Assembly (NCBI GenBank): GCA_903856725.1 | Contig: CAIOCT010000031.1 | Location: 1-64,000 of the forward strand | Direction: 5' to 3' | Source of the DNA: an uncultured Verrucomicrobiota bacterium | Lineage (GTDB): Bacteria; Verrucomicrobiota; Verrucomicrobiia; Opitutales; Opitutaceae | Length of the DNA: 64,000 nucleotides | Shown here: piece by piece, positions 1 through 9,333 of the stretch | Layout: each line of letters opens with the position of its first letter | Position numbering within the stretch: position 1 is the stretch's first letter | Notes under the pieces: generated by a model | The model's database searches: none | What the model was told of the DNA's origin: nothing | What the model saw: the letters and a program-made list of their open reading frames with translations, nothing else | Program-made: the position numbers and the translations under genes

Positions 1-1515
1 GGCTTCTTTACTCAGCCGCGTATAGCCCAGCACCAAACGGTAGCGAGGAGTTTGCCGAATCGCGACCAACTCACCGCCCCAAGTAGCAATATCAACTGCA
101 TTGGCTGTGCGAGCGGTCACGCCACGCGTAAAAGTCCAATCGGTCAGCTGATCATCACGACGGTAAAAAATCGCACTTTCTAAGCTCCACCCGAGCACCC
201 GAAAATCAAAACCGGTTTCCAGATTGCGACTTATTTCTCGGCCCAAATTAGCATTGCCGCGAAACAATCCTGCCACCGGATTTGAATTCAGCGCCGTGTA
301 GGTTGGCACCTGGCTGCTCTCCGCATAGTTAACATAAAAGCGATCGCCCTGTGCCTGCACAAATTCGATAGCCGCAATCGGCGCGAGCGCCGCGGCGTTA
401 CGGTTGGTATCATCATAACTGCCACCCGCACGAAATTGCAATTGCCCCTTCGTGGTCAACCAACGCCACTCAGGAACAGCCGAGAGCTTGAGGTAGCGAC
501 GAGTGTTAAAATGACCAAAGGTCAGCGCGGTTGATTCTAGCTGGTCGGTCATCAACTGAGCACGGAAAGCGATGAGGCAGGCATTGAAATCCTGACGACC
601 CTCCAATGAAAAAGCCCGCACCTCCGTCGTATGTTGATAGGGATTAAATTGCCCGGGGATCGAGCGATTATATTCATAATCATCATAATTGCGCCGGTAA
701 TAAGCGCCCACTTCCCAGTAACGATCTGCGGAAGTCCCCGTTCGATGATTAAGCAGATAAAGTTGTGACCGCAGATCCTCGGTTTCGTTAACCCCGTAAG
801 GCGTATAAAGATTGGGCCAGCCAAAAAATTTATGCTGCGTCCCCGCGAAAAGATCCGTCTGACTTTGCGCATCGCGCCATTGCACGCGACCGGCCGCCCG
901 TTCGAAATGGTGATCACCAAACGGCACCGAGCCAGCCGACTCCGACCGCGCCAGATCCAAGTCAGCAGCTAAAGCCCCCCCACCTACCGTTGCCGACGAT
1001 ACGCCTGCTTGATACAGGCTCTGCCGATTGGTTGCATAATTACCAAAGGCCAAGGCCGCCTCGCCGCGTGATTCAATCGGCCGCCAACCATAGGCGATCG
1101 TACCAACCTCAGCATTAAAGCCAGCGAATGCGTTGGCCGCTCCCGTCAAAATTTTGGGCGAAAGCAACATGCTCGGGGCAATCGGAATTTCCGCCAAATA
1201 ATGCCCAGTTTGCGGATCATGCAGCGCAAGGGCGCCAATCTTAAATCCCGTGTTTTCAAAAATCCCACCACGAATCGACACATCGGCCTGCCCTTCTGCC
1301 ATATTGCGCTCCTGCACATCCACCCGCGGCTCAAAACGCAGCCCCGATATTGGCATCGCCAGAGCGGCGACGGGCGTCTGGTTGGCTACTTGCTCAGACT
1401 GCGTACTATACTTGGGTAACGCATAGATCTCCTCTCCGGCGACTCGGGTAGCCAACAGTGAGATAAAGGGCGCAATCGCAAATCCCAGCCCCCAGCGAAT
1501 GACAGAGCAGTACAC
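1..1515 (-). CDS. TonB-dependent outer-membrane receptor (N-terminal 505 residues; cut by window edge)
   Basis: The frame is open from a GTG at 1515 to the left edge, so only the N-terminal part is seen. A signal peptide (hydrophobic IAPFISLLATRVAG) is followed by a plug-like domain with the motif VSIRGG, then long alternating strands typical of a beta barrel (GWRPIESRGEAALAFGNYAT, TTKGQLQFRAGGSYDD, NYAESSQVPTYTALN). Such receptors import chelated metals, cofactors or glycans using ExbB-ExbD-TonB energy. The substrate cannot be told. The stretch 1530-1553 upstream is AT-rich with an AGTTAA/TTAACT dyad. A ferredoxin with its own terminator lies just upstream. The GTG start is the only reasonable one after an in-frame stop. 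Confidence 0.85.
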   Translation of the reverse strand, partial: MYCSVIRWGLGFAIAPFISLLATRVAGEEIYALPKYSTQSEQVANQTPVAALAMPISGLRFEPRVDVQERNMAEGQADVSIRGGIFENTGFKIGALALHDPQTGHYLAEIPIAPSMLLSPKILTGAANAFAGFNAEVGTIAYGWRPIESRGEAALAFGNYATNRQSLYQAGVSSATVGGGALAADLDLARSESAGSVPFGDHHFERAAGRVQWRDAQSQTDLFAGTQHKFFGWPNLYTPYGVNETEDLRSQLYLLNHRTGTSADRYWEVGAYYRRNYDDYEYNRSIPGQFNPYQHTTEVRAFSLEGRQDFNACLIAFRAQLMTDQLESTALTFGHFNTRRYLKLSAVPEWRWLTTKGQLQFRAGGSYDDTNRNAAALAPIAAIEFVQAQGDRFYVNYAESSQVPTYTALNSNPVAGLFRGNANLGREISRNLETGFDFRVLGWSLESAIFYRRDDQLTDWTFTRGVTARTANAVDIATWGGELVAIRQTPRYRLVLGYTRLSKEA

Positions 1516-1568
1516 TAAAATTGGCTCAAAGTTAATTGATTAAATACTTAACTTAACAAAGCAGTTTC

Positions 1569-1594
1569 AAAAAAGCCGCCTATTAAAGGCGGCT
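1569..1594 (-). terminator. Rho-independent terminator after the ferredoxin gene
   Basis: On the minus strand a 7-bp perfect stem AGCCGCC/GGCGGCT with a 7-nt loop is followed by a run of six T. It lies 13 bases past the ferredoxin stop and separates it from the receptor gene. Confidence 0.9.
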
Positions 1595-1606
1595 GAAACT
1601 AACACA

Positions 1607-1840
1607 TTAAGCGCCGTCGTTGCCAATGGCCTCAACGGGGCAGCCCTCTAAGGCCTCCACGCAGAGCTGCACGTCCTCATCGGTCGTGGGCTGAGTGTGA
1701 ACAAAGGAAAAACCACCCTCTTCTTCACGTTTAAAAAACGCGGGAGCGGTCTCACGGCAGAGATCACAATCAATGCATTGCTGGTCGACGTAAAACTTAC
1801 CGTCGGCGTTATTTTTCCACTTTTCTGCTTTATTAGCCAT
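1607..1840 (-). CDS. Single-cluster [4Fe-4S] ferredoxin
   Basis: A 77-residue protein with Cys22, Cys25 and Cys28 in CIDCDLC and Cys67 in GCPVEAIG. This is the C-x2-C-x2-C...C-P arrangement of small ferredoxins that bind one [4Fe-4S] cluster. Cys60 may be an extra residue, as in proteins with a disulfide. It would be a soluble one-electron carrier in the cytoplasm. It stands alone between its own terminator and the divergent rhomboid gene, so its redox partner cannot be inferred from context. Confidence 0.9.
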   Translation of the reverse strand: MANKAEKWKNNADGKFYVDQQCIDCDLCRETAPAFFKREEEGGFSFVHTQPTTDEDVQLCVEALEGCPVEAIGNDGA

Positions 1841-1959
1841 TTAGCCACGATCCAACAATTATTCAGGACTCTGTCAAGTAGCCGAATATCTTTGTGGCTT
1901 AATCACTAAATCACCGGAGCGAAACTTGTGTTTGGCAGCAGTTCCGCTAGCGTGATCTG

Positions 1960-2850
1960 ATGTTGTCTGATCGACCCTACATGCGAAATAGCTATCAGCG
2001 AGAGGGCACTAGCATTCACATTTGGGTCATTTCGATTCTGGCGGCGGCCTATGTCATCGAACTCATACTCCTATCTCCATGGTGGCCCGTCGGCGGGCAA
2101 TTGCTTGCCACCCTCCCGCTGGCCAGTGCCGCTCTCCAGAGCGGGGAAATCTGGCGATTGCTCAGCTACAGCCTGCTTCATGACACGCACAACCCATTCC
2201 ATCTGCTGTTCGTGTTGATCTCCCTAGCTTATATTGGCGGCGACCTCGTCCCGCGGCTCGGAACCAAGCGCTTTTTGACTGTGCTGGTGGCAACTATCTT
2301 GGGGGGCGGGCTTACTTGGACCATTGTCCATTGGGGGCACGGCGGCACCTACTTTGGGGCGGGGGCGGGCGTGATGGGCTTGTTCACAATCTTAGCCTTG
2401 CTCGAACCGCAGCGCGAAGTGCGTTTAATGTTCCTCCCCATGGCCTTCAATGCTCGTCAAATTCTGTGGGTATTGCTGGTAGTCGATCTGTTCTGTTTCG
2501 TGCTTTATGAGATCCTAGGCGCCTTCGCCCCGATTGATTTTTCGCCTTCAGCACACCTCGGGAGTATGGCCATCGGCTGGCTGTATTATAATTCTATCCA
2601 CGCCCGCCCCGCTTGGATGAGGAACTCTCTGCTAGCCCGACCTACCTGGCTTGGAGGACGCAAATTGCCCACGAAAGCAGCCCAAACGCCATCGAAAATC
2701 GACCGTGGTCCCCAGCCACTGGGGCCTGAGGTCGACCGCATCCTCGATAAAATAAATCGCCGAGGATTTGGTGCGCTCACCGCCCAAGAAAAGAAAACCT
2801 TGGATGAGGCTAAAAACGTGCTCAACCAAGCAGTCAAGCGGGCGCCCTAG
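1960..2850 (+). CDS. Rhomboid-family membrane protein, probably catalytically dead
   Basis: 296 residues with about six hydrophobic segments, followed by a soluble C-terminal helical tail (about 245-290, VDRILDKINRRGFGALTAQE) like the short domain found at the end of many bacterial rhomboids. The membrane core matches the family: WRLLSYSLLHDTHNPFHLLFVL in place of the HxxxN helix, and the helix with the second catalytic residue, SAHLGSMAIG, with His199. The serine motif, normally GxSG, reads YFGAGAGVMGL at 131-141, with Gly135 where Ser is expected and no serine nearby. It may therefore act as a pseudoprotease that binds membrane clients. A second possible start is at codon 8. Confidence 0.8.
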   Translation: MLSDRPYMRNSYQREGTSIHIWVISILAAAYVIELILLSPWWPVGGQLLATLPLASAALQSGEIWRLLSYSLLHDTHNPFHLLFVLISLAYIGGDLVPRLGTKRFLTVLVATILGGGLTWTIVHWGHGGTYFGAGAGVMGLFTILALLEPQREVRLMFLPMAFNARQILWVLLVVDLFCFVLYEILGAFAPIDFSPSAHLGSMAIGWLYYNSIHARPAWMRNSLLARPTWLGGRKLPTKAAQTPSKIDRGPQPLGPEVDRILDKINRRGFGALTAQEKKTLDEAKNVLNQAVKRAP

Positions 2851-2924
2851 CCGCTCAGGACCATTTTACGCCAAGCTTTATTTGTGGAAACAATTCTCAT
2901 TTTCTGACCTCTCATTCTTATCCC

Positions 2925-5147
2925 ATGCTGCGCTCCCCTATTAAATTACGCCCACTCCGCCTCATTGGCACAGTCGCCCTGTTACTGCTTTTACTGAGCC
3001 AAGTTAGCGCGGTACCCGATCGCGATTTTAAGACGACGCCAATCATGCGACTGGAGACGCGCACGCTGATCCAGATGTTGGAATATTTTCATTATAATAA
3101 AAATGCCGTCACCCCCGATGATTATCCTCAATTAATTTCCGACTACCTCAAGGAGCTAGATCCCCAGCGGCTTTTCTTCACGACCGTGGATGAGCAGGCC
3201 TTCCGCCGACAATACGGCCCCCGCGTCGAAACTGATCTCGCTTATCTCGGCAACATCGACACGGCATTTGAAATTTATAAAAATTACGAACAACGGGTCA
3301 AAACCCGGACGACCTGGCTATTCGAGGAGTTGAAGCAAAATATAGATTTCACCAGCACCGAAACTTACACCCCGGATCGCAGCAAAAGCCCTTTCCCGGC
3401 CACGGCCGCGGAAGCGGATGATCTTTGGCGCCGCCGAATTAAATACGAAATCATCCAAGATCTTTTAGCGAAAAAACCAATCGAAGACGCCAAGGCGACC
3501 GTGCGCAAACGCTACGAGCGGATGCTGAAAAATTTAGGCGATATCGAATCAAGCGATGTGCAAGAAACCTTTCTCTCCAGCCTCACGCGGATGTATGACC
3601 CCCACTCCGCCTACTTCTCATCCGACACCTTGCAGGATTTTAGCATTCAAATGAAACTCTCGTTAGTCGGCATCGGCGCAGTGCTGAGCATTGAGGATGA
3701 CGGCAATTGCGTCATTCGGGAAGTCGTTCCCGGCGGACCAGCCTACACCAGTGGCCAAATTCACGCGACTGACAAAATCATCGCGGTGCAACAACCCGGC
3801 GGAGAAAATATTGAAGTCATCGGCATGAAACTTCGGCGGATCGTTGATATGATCCGCGGAGATAAAAACACGAAAGTCACTCTAACCATTCTACCCCACG
3901 ACGCGGTCGACGCCACCAAAACTAAGCAGGTAGTCATTACGCGGGATGTGATTAAATTAAATTCGGCGCGCGCTTCGGCTTCGATTTACGAAGTGCCTAA
4001 CGGCCAAAACCAAACAACCCCGGTGGGGGTGATTGCCCTCAATTCATTCTATGGCCCCTCGGATGACACGAAAGAAAATGAAGGAAAAAATACGGCCACT
4101 AAGGATGTCGCTGAGCTCATTGGGAAACTACAGCAACAAGGAATTAAAGCGCTCGTGATTGATCTACGTCGTAATGGCGGCGGACTACTTTCCGAAGCGG
4201 TCGATCTGACTGGACTCTTCATCAAACAGGGCCCGGTCGTCCAAGTAAAAGATTCGCTGGGCCATCTCACGGTAGACAGCGACAATGACCCAGCTATTGC
4301 CTACGCTGGTCCGTTGACGGTCTTGACCTCACGATTTAGCGCCTCGGCTTCAGAGATTTTTGCCGGCGCCCTACAGAATTATGGTCGGGCCGTCATTATT
4401 GGCGATAGCACCACGCATGGCAAAGGCACCGTACAGGCCGTGCTAGAGATGAAAAATTATCTTCCCCGCCTGAGTCAAAATATCGAACACACGGGAGCCG
4501 CAAAATTAACGGTCCAGAAATTTTATCTACCGAACGGATCGTCCACGCAAAAAAAAGGCGTCACCCCCGACATCACCCTGCCTTCGATTGATGATTTTCT
4601 GCCGATTGGAGAAGCTGATTTGCCCCACGCCCTCATATGGGATGAAATCAAATCAAGTTCATTTGATGGCCACACCATGGCGCGCACGGCGGTGAAACCT
4701 TTACTAGCAGCCAGCCGTGAACGTCAGGGATCGCTCAATGAATTTCTCTATCTTAAAAAAACCATTGATTGGTTTAAAGAGCGCCAGGAACAGAAATCAA
4801 TTTCCCTGAATCTCGCCCAGCGCCAGGCGAGTAAATTAGCCGACGACGACTATAAAAAGAAAATTGATGCCGAGCGCGACATTCTCGCCAAAGCTAATTT
4901 TGCCACGCGCGTCGTAAAACTTGATTCGGTCCTAACCGCTGAGGCCACCGCGCCTAAAGCGGCCGCGGCCACGCTCGAAGACGGTGACACCGATGCCCCG
5001 GATGCCGAAGCCCAGAGCAAGCTTGATATCCATTTACGTGAAACGCTGCGGGTGGTGATCGATGGCCTCCATTTAAACCAAGACCAGCAGCTGTCGGCGA
5101 CAAATCATGCGCCGAGCACCACTCCCACCAGCTTACCTAAAAGCTAA
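2925..5147 (+). CDS. prc: Tail-specific (C-terminal processing) protease Prc/Tsp, S41A
   Basis: 740 residues, a little longer than E. coli Prc (682). An N-terminal signal segment (LIGTVALLLLLLSQVSA) is followed by the Prc N-terminal helical domain (KELDPQRLFF), a PDZ domain (about 245-325), and the S41 core with SRFSASASEIF and HGKGTVQ, which supply the catalytic Ser474 and Lys500. A C-terminal helical region with a low-complexity Ala/Asp stretch follows near 650-680. It is a periplasmic serine protease that trims or degrades envelope proteins from their C-termini. Its last 15 bases overlap the end of the convergent prmC gene. Confidence 0.95.
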   Translation: MLRSPIKLRPLRLIGTVALLLLLLSQVSAVPDRDFKTTPIMRLETRTLIQMLEYFHYNKNAVTPDDYPQLISDYLKELDPQRLFFTTVDEQAFRRQYGPRVETDLAYLGNIDTAFEIYKNYEQRVKTRTTWLFEELKQNIDFTSTETYTPDRSKSPFPATAAEADDLWRRRIKYEIIQDLLAKKPIEDAKATVRKRYERMLKNLGDIESSDVQETFLSSLTRMYDPHSAYFSSDTLQDFSIQMKLSLVGIGAVLSIEDDGNCVIREVVPGGPAYTSGQIHATDKIIAVQQPGGENIEVIGMKLRRIVDMIRGDKNTKVTLTILPHDAVDATKTKQVVITRDVIKLNSARASASIYEVPNGQNQTTPVGVIALNSFYGPSDDTKENEGKNTATKDVAELIGKLQQQGIKALVIDLRRNGGGLLSEAVDLTGLFIKQGPVVQVKDSLGHLTVDSDNDPAIAYAGPLTVLTSRFSASASEIFAGALQNYGRAVIIGDSTTHGKGTVQAVLEMKNYLPRLSQNIEHTGAAKLTVQKFYLPNGSSTQKKGVTPDITLPSIDDFLPIGEADLPHALIWDEIKSSSFDGHTMARTAVKPLLAASRERQGSLNEFLYLKKTIDWFKERQEQKSISLNLAQRQASKLADDDYKKKIDAERDILAKANFATRVVKLDSVLTAEATAPKAAAATLEDGDTDAPDAEAQSKLDIHLRETLRVVIDGLHLNQDQQLSATNHAPSTTPTSLPKS

Positions 5148-5978
5148 GAGGTAGCGATCGCGCCCCGTCAGATCCTGCAAAGATTCGAGGCGCTCGTAAC
5201 CCAAGGTGGCGGCAAGCTCCTGCAATTCGGCATGCTGGGTGATGCCCGTCTCACAGGCCAACAAACCGCCGCTGGCTAGATGAGTTCGCGCATTGCGGAT
5301 AATTTCCTCCAGTGCGGACGCTCCATTTCTCCCAGCAGAAAGCGCCATGGAAGGTTCAAAATCCTTCACTTCCGGCTCAGTCGCCTGCGTCTCTTCATCA
5401 GAGAGATAAGGAGGATTCGCGACGATTAACTGAAATTGATCTTGTGCCGTGAGACCAGAGAACCAATCGGCCAACAAAAAGCGAACCCGCCCGCTTAATC
5501 CGCAAGCAGCGGCATTTTCTCGGGCTAAAGTTAAGGCAGATTCACTCTTATCTACTGCGGTAATGACAGCCTGGGGATAAATTTTAGCCAAAGCCAACGC
5601 GATGGCTCCACTCCCGGTACCCAAATCAAGAATGTGCGCAGGTGCCACCGCCAACCGCGGCGTGATCAATTCGATTAAATATTCCGTCTCCGGACGAGGA
5701 ATGAGCGCCCGCTTATCCACCTTAAGCTTTAAATCCAAGAATTCCGTTTCGCCCACAATATGCTGCAGAGGCTCCCGGTTGCCGCGGCGAATCACCAGCG
5801 GACGAATTTTCTCCAGCTCACTCTCGCTGAGGGCCCGCTCAAATTGCAAATAAAGCTGCATCCGCTTTAAGCCCAGCGCATGCCCCATGAGCAACTCCGC
5901 ATCAAGCCGTGCTGACGCCACCCCACGCTTCTCCAAAAAGTCGGTGCTGCGTTTAATAATTTCGAGTAAGGTCGGCAT
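5133..5978 (-). CDS. prmC: Release-factor glutamine N5-methyltransferase
   Basis: 281 residues, the usual length. It has an N-terminal helical substrate domain, an SAM-binding motif DLGTGSGAIA (118-127) and the catalytic NPPY (188-191). It methylates the glutamine of the GGQ motif of release factors. It starts 2 bases after the prfA stop, so the two are co-transcribed and enzyme and substrate are made together. Its end overlaps the convergent prc gene by 15 bases. Confidence 0.97.
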   Translation of the reverse strand: MPTLLEIIKRSTDFLEKRGVASARLDAELLMGHALGLKRMQLYLQFERALSESELEKIRPLVIRRGNREPLQHIVGETEFLDLKLKVDKRALIPRPETEYLIELITPRLAVAPAHILDLGTGSGAIALALAKIYPQAVITAVDKSESALTLARENAAACGLSGRVRFLLADWFSGLTAQDQFQLIVANPPYLSDEETQATEPEVKDFEPSMALSAGRNGASALEEIIRNARTHLASGGLLACETGITQHAELQELAATLGYERLESLQDLTGRDRYLLAFR

Positions 5979-5980
5979 GC

Positions 5981-7102
5981 TTAATCGTCATCACTCGTGC
6001 TAGCAGAACGTATCGGCAACGGTCCACCCGTGAGCGCCGCCAGTTTTTCTTCAAACTCCGCCCGCTGCAGCGCCTCAATAATGCTATCGATGGCCCCCTC
6101 GAGAATGGCCGGCAGGCTATAAATAGTTAATCCGATGCGATGATCGGTAAGCCGATTTTGCGGAAAACTATAAGTACGAATGCGCTCGCTGCGACCGCCC
6201 GTGCCAATCTGGGTGCGCCGCTGGGCCGCGTACTTTGCGTGTTCCTCCTCTTCTTTAAGCTTAAGTAATCGCGAGCGGAGAACTGACATGGCCCGCGCTT
6301 TATTTTTTATCTGGGACCGATCGTCGGCACAATACACGGTTAGCCCGCTGGGTTGATGCACAATCCGCACAGCCGAATCGGTCGTATTGACACCTTGTCC
6401 GCCAGGCCCGCTCGCACGCATCACGGTGATCAATAAATCTTCTGGATCGATCTGCACATCCACCTCCTCAGCCTCTGGTAAAACGGCCACTGTCACTGTT
6501 GAGGTATGCACGCGACCATTGCCCTCCGTCACCGGTATGCGCTGCACGCGATGCACCCCACTCTCATATTTTAATTGTTTATAAACCTGTTCACCGGTGA
6601 TGAGGAAAATGACTTCCTTAAATCCGCCCCGATCAGAAACGCTGGAGCTCATCGATTGGATTTTCCAGCCACGACCTTCAGCATAGCGCACATACATGCG
6701 ATAAAGTTCGGCGGCAAATAAGCCGGCTTCGTCGCCACCGGTGCCAGCGCGAATTTCCAAGACAGTATTGCGAGAGTCAGCCGACTCCGGTGGAATCATT
6801 AACCGCAGCACCGTCTGCTGCAGGGCTGCTCGGCGCGCTTGTAAGTCGGGGAGTTCTTGCTGCGCCAGCGAGCGCAGATCGGCATCCGCTAGGGGATCTT
6901 TTAAAAGCGTGGAATACTCGGCCAACTCGCGCCCCACTCGCTCATAGGCAGCATATTCTTCAACTAATACGCGCAACCCTTGTTGCTCACGCGCCACTTC
7001 CGTGGCCTTGCGCGGGTTAGCGTAGAAAGCAGGCTCCGCCGTCTGCGCCTCGAGTTCATCGAGGCGGCGCTGAAACGGAATGATGTCAGGCAAAAGATCC
7101 AT
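5981..7102 (-). CDS. prfA: Peptide chain release factor 1
   Basis: 373 residues. An N-terminal coiled-coil region is followed by the RF core with SGPGGQGVNT, in which Gln236 is the peptidyl-tRNA hydrolysis residue and PrmC target. RF1 rather than RF2 fits the length, the ATG-to-stop frame without an internal frameshift site, and the pairing with prmC. It recognises UAA and UAG at the ribosome. First gene of a two-gene prfA-prmC operon, divergent from the HAD gene. Confidence 0.96.
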   Translation of the reverse strand: MDLLPDIIPFQRRLDELEAQTAEPAFYANPRKATEVAREQQGLRVLVEEYAAYERVGRELAEYSTLLKDPLADADLRSLAQQELPDLQARRAALQQTVLRLMIPPESADSRNTVLEIRAGTGGDEAGLFAAELYRMYVRYAEGRGWKIQSMSSSVSDRGGFKEVIFLITGEQVYKQLKYESGVHRVQRIPVTEGNGRVHTSTVTVAVLPEAEEVDVQIDPEDLLITVMRASGPGGQGVNTTDSAVRIVHQPSGLTVYCADDRSQIKNKARAMSVLRSRLLKLKEEEEHAKYAAQRRTQIGTGGRSERIRTYSFPQNRLTDHRIGLTIYSLPAILEGAIDSIIEALQRAEFEEKLAALTGGPLPIRSASTSDDD

Positions 7103-7207
7103 GCAGAGTGAAAGATAGGAAATTGCGAATTGCGTCAGCTACGCGGCGAGGTTTTATCAAGGGCTACACCAACGGCCGCAAGAGCCGTCTAGTAGAAAAC
7201 ATCAGCG

Positions 7208-8233
7208 ATGGCCTCAACTCTCTTCACTCAGAACATCATCGCCTGCGTTTGGGATTTTGACAAGACCTTGATCCCTGAGTATATGCAGGCGCCCTTATTT
7301 CGCCGTTATGCGGTGGATGAGGCTCGGTTTTGGGCAGAAACTAATGCACTGGCGGCCAATTATCTCCAGCGCGGCTACCATATCGCCCCTGAAATCAGCT
7401 ACCTCAACCATCTCCTCACCTACGTGCTAGCAGGCAAGATGCCGGGGCTTAATAACAAGGTACTGCGCGAGTGCGGCACCGAGATCGGCTTTTATCCAGG
7501 GCTGCCAGCTTTCTTTGAGTCCTCCCGCGCTTGGGTAAAGGCCAAGCCCGAATACGCGGAACATGAGATTGTCTTGGAGCACTACGTCGTCAGCACCGGC
7601 CTAGCCGAAATGATCCGCGGCAGTAAAATAGCCCCCTACATCGATGCGGTTTGGGCCTGCGAATTTATTGAAAATCCGCTGCAGCCCGGCTTTCTTAAGC
7701 AAAAAGAATTCCCCCTCGAGGCCGCGGCAGAGATCGCCCAGATCGGCGTTATGATCGATAACACCACAAAGACTCGCGCCATTTATGAGATCAACAAAGG
7801 CACAAATCGAAACGCCGCCATCGACGTAAACGCCAAAGTTGCCGCCGAAGATCGCCGCATTCCGCTGCAAAATATGATCTATATCGCCGACGGTCCGAGC
7901 GATGTCCCGAGCTTCTCGGTTGTTAAAAAAGGCGGCGGAAAAACCTACGCAGTCTATAATCCTGCCGTAAAAGCGGAATTTGAGCAAAATGATCGCCTCC
8001 GCCAAAGCGGGCGAATTGATCACTACGGGCCAGCTGATTATACGGAAAACAGCCCCACGGCTAACTGGCTTCAGCTCCAGATTGAGAAAATTTGCGATCG
8101 CATTGTAACCGATCGAGAAGCTGCCGTGGCCACGCGGGTCGCTAAGCCACCGCGACATCTCAATACTGCATCGGCCGCGGAGGATGCGCGCAAAGCCAAC
8201 CCCTCATCGAAACAGTCCTCCTTCTTGGAATAG
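7208..8233 (+). CDS. HAD-superfamily hydrolase
   Basis: 341 residues. HAD motif I is DFDKT (16-20) near the N-terminus. Motif II is probably VVSTG, and motif IV is YIADGPSDVPSF. The resemblance is to phosphoserine-phosphatase-like members, with a long cap between motifs I and II. The last 50 residues are polar and probably disordered (RKANPSSKQSSFLE). It is a predicted cytoplasmic phosphohydrolase of unknown substrate. No operon partner: the gene before is divergent and the gene after convergent. Confidence 0.85.
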   Translation: MASTLFTQNIIACVWDFDKTLIPEYMQAPLFRRYAVDEARFWAETNALAANYLQRGYHIAPEISYLNHLLTYVLAGKMPGLNNKVLRECGTEIGFYPGLPAFFESSRAWVKAKPEYAEHEIVLEHYVVSTGLAEMIRGSKIAPYIDAVWACEFIENPLQPGFLKQKEFPLEAAAEIAQIGVMIDNTTKTRAIYEINKGTNRNAAIDVNAKVAAEDRRIPLQNMIYIADGPSDVPSFSVVKKGGGKTYAVYNPAVKAEFEQNDRLRQSGRIDHYGPADYTENSPTANWLQLQIEKICDRIVTDREAAVATRVAKPPRHLNTASAAEDARKANPSSKQSSFLE

Positions 8234-8257
8234 TAAGGGGCAGCTAGCGCTTTCTGT

Positions 8258-8815
8258 TCAGCGCGTCGCCAATACAAAGCGTGGACCTGGCGCTAAAATA
8301 CGAAAACGCAACGACTCCGCGTTTTCATCAAAATAAACCCGATGAGGCGTGCTTGGACCCAGATTACTTGGGGCAACCGGCTGCACTGAGGGCTCTTGGG
8401 ATATCTCGATCAAATTAGCCACGCGCTGAGCGTAGTCATAACTAGCGGCAGGAGCACGCCCACGCAGGACAGTCTCCAAGCCGCAATTCCAAGCCATCGC
8501 GATGTTAAAGGCACTGGCATGAACATTGGCCTGCTCCAAAGAGCGCTTAATCCAATTATAATGCTTCACCGCCACCTCATCAGCTGCCTCCCGCTGGACT
8601 GCTAGGCGGAAGGGCTTATCGGTATGCATACGCCAAGTCGCCGGTCTGAACTGATATGGCCCCAATTCCCCAAATCGACCAACGTGGGTCTGATTAGTAG
8701 GATTTTCGACCAAGTTAATGGCCCGCAACGTTTCCCAACGGTCGCCAGCCTTTGCTTTAATGGTAAAAGCGAAAATGGTGGCGAGGATGAGGAACTTGCT
8801 GGAAGGTATTTTCAT
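8258..8815 (-). CDS. Exported lysozyme-like / transglycosylase-like protein
   Basis: The start at 8815 is preferred over the upstream in-frame one at 8914: it has an AAGG a few bases before it and gives a clean signal peptide (KFLILATIFAFTIKAKAG). The mature part shows a lytic-transglycosylase pattern: INLVENP with Glu37 as candidate catalytic acid, then GPYQFRPATW, and a late Asn/Tyr region (AMAWNCGLE, YAQRVANL). It would cut or bind peptidoglycan in the periplasm. It is small (185 residues) and the family link is by motif only. Convergent with the HAD gene, 24 bases apart. Confidence 0.7.
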   Translation of the reverse strand: MKIPSSKFLILATIFAFTIKAKAGDRWETLRAINLVENPTNQTHVGRFGELGPYQFRPATWRMHTDKPFRLAVQREAADEVAVKHYNWIKRSLEQANVHASAFNIAMAWNCGLETVLRGRAPAASYDYAQRVANLIEISQEPSVQPVAPSNLGPSTPHRVYFDENAESLRFRILAPGPRFVLATR

Positions 8816-8932
8816 AGCCTTGATGGCCGCGACAAAGATCATCTCTACGACCCCGACAAGGGGGATTTTATCCCTAAAATAGTAGGTGCGACGAAGTGTC
8901 CCAGGTTTTACCAAATAAGCTCCCCGATTTGT

Positions 8933-8960
8933 AAAAAAGGACCTCGGCGCGAGCCTTTTT
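8933..8960. terminator. Bidirectional intrinsic terminator
   Basis: A-run, stem and T-run on both strands: AAAAAGG/CCTTTTT enclosing CTCG-CGC-CGAG. It lies 118 bases upstream of the transglycosylase-like gene and would stop minus-strand transcripts coming from tRNA-Phe. Confidence 0.7.
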
Positions 8961-9211
8961 GCGCAAATATTTTCAATGTCTCTGACTGGGAAAGTCCGTC
9001 AAATCTCCGGTCAGCATTCGATTCATCACCAGCGAATCAGCCTCATCTCCAGCAGGGGCCCAAGACGACCAATGGTCTAAGCTATAACTCAGTAGGGCTT
9101 GATGGGCATAGGATGACACCACCTGCCAGCCCTTGGACCTAATCAGGGGGGATGCCCCCCCGGCTTTCCGCTTACAGAACCTGGATAGTCAGGCCTGAAA
9201 CTGAGGTAAAG
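8961..9211 (-). other. Stretch between tRNA-Phe and a terminator; possible small or decayed reading frame
   Basis: No recognised gene. On the minus strand one frame stays open from just past tRNA-Phe to a TGA near 8973. Its end (GWQVVSSYAHQALLSYSLDH and MNRMLTGDLTDF) has a protein-like composition but no clear start or ribosome site. A GGGGGG/CCCCCC hairpin with a 3-nt loop sits at 9146-9160. This could be a remnant next to the tRNA or chance. Confidence 0.25.
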
Positions 9212-9287
<76 letters not shown>

Positions 9288-9304
9288 ATTCACTAAAGGG
9301 CCGA

Positions 9305-9333
9305 GTTAAAAGGGCGGTACAATGGCGCGTCAA
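9305..9333 (-). promoter_or_regulatory. Promoter of tRNA-Phe
   Basis: Minus-strand TTGACG (9333-9328), 17 bases, then TTTAAC (9310-9305), ending 17 bases before the tRNA 5' end. Position and spacing suit a sigma-70 promoter. Confidence 0.6.

Noticed and set aside
7601-8158. 185-codon minus-strand frame inside the HAD gene
   Set aside because: Opposite a gene with clear motifs; shadow frame.
8988-9000. GGGAAAGTCCG resembling the RNase P RNA core
   Set aside because: No matching flanking stems or other conserved RNase P elements; short chance match.
8624-9142. 172-codon plus-strand frame near the transglycosylase-like gene
   Set aside because: It begins inside the opposite gene and crosses a terminator; no domain pattern.
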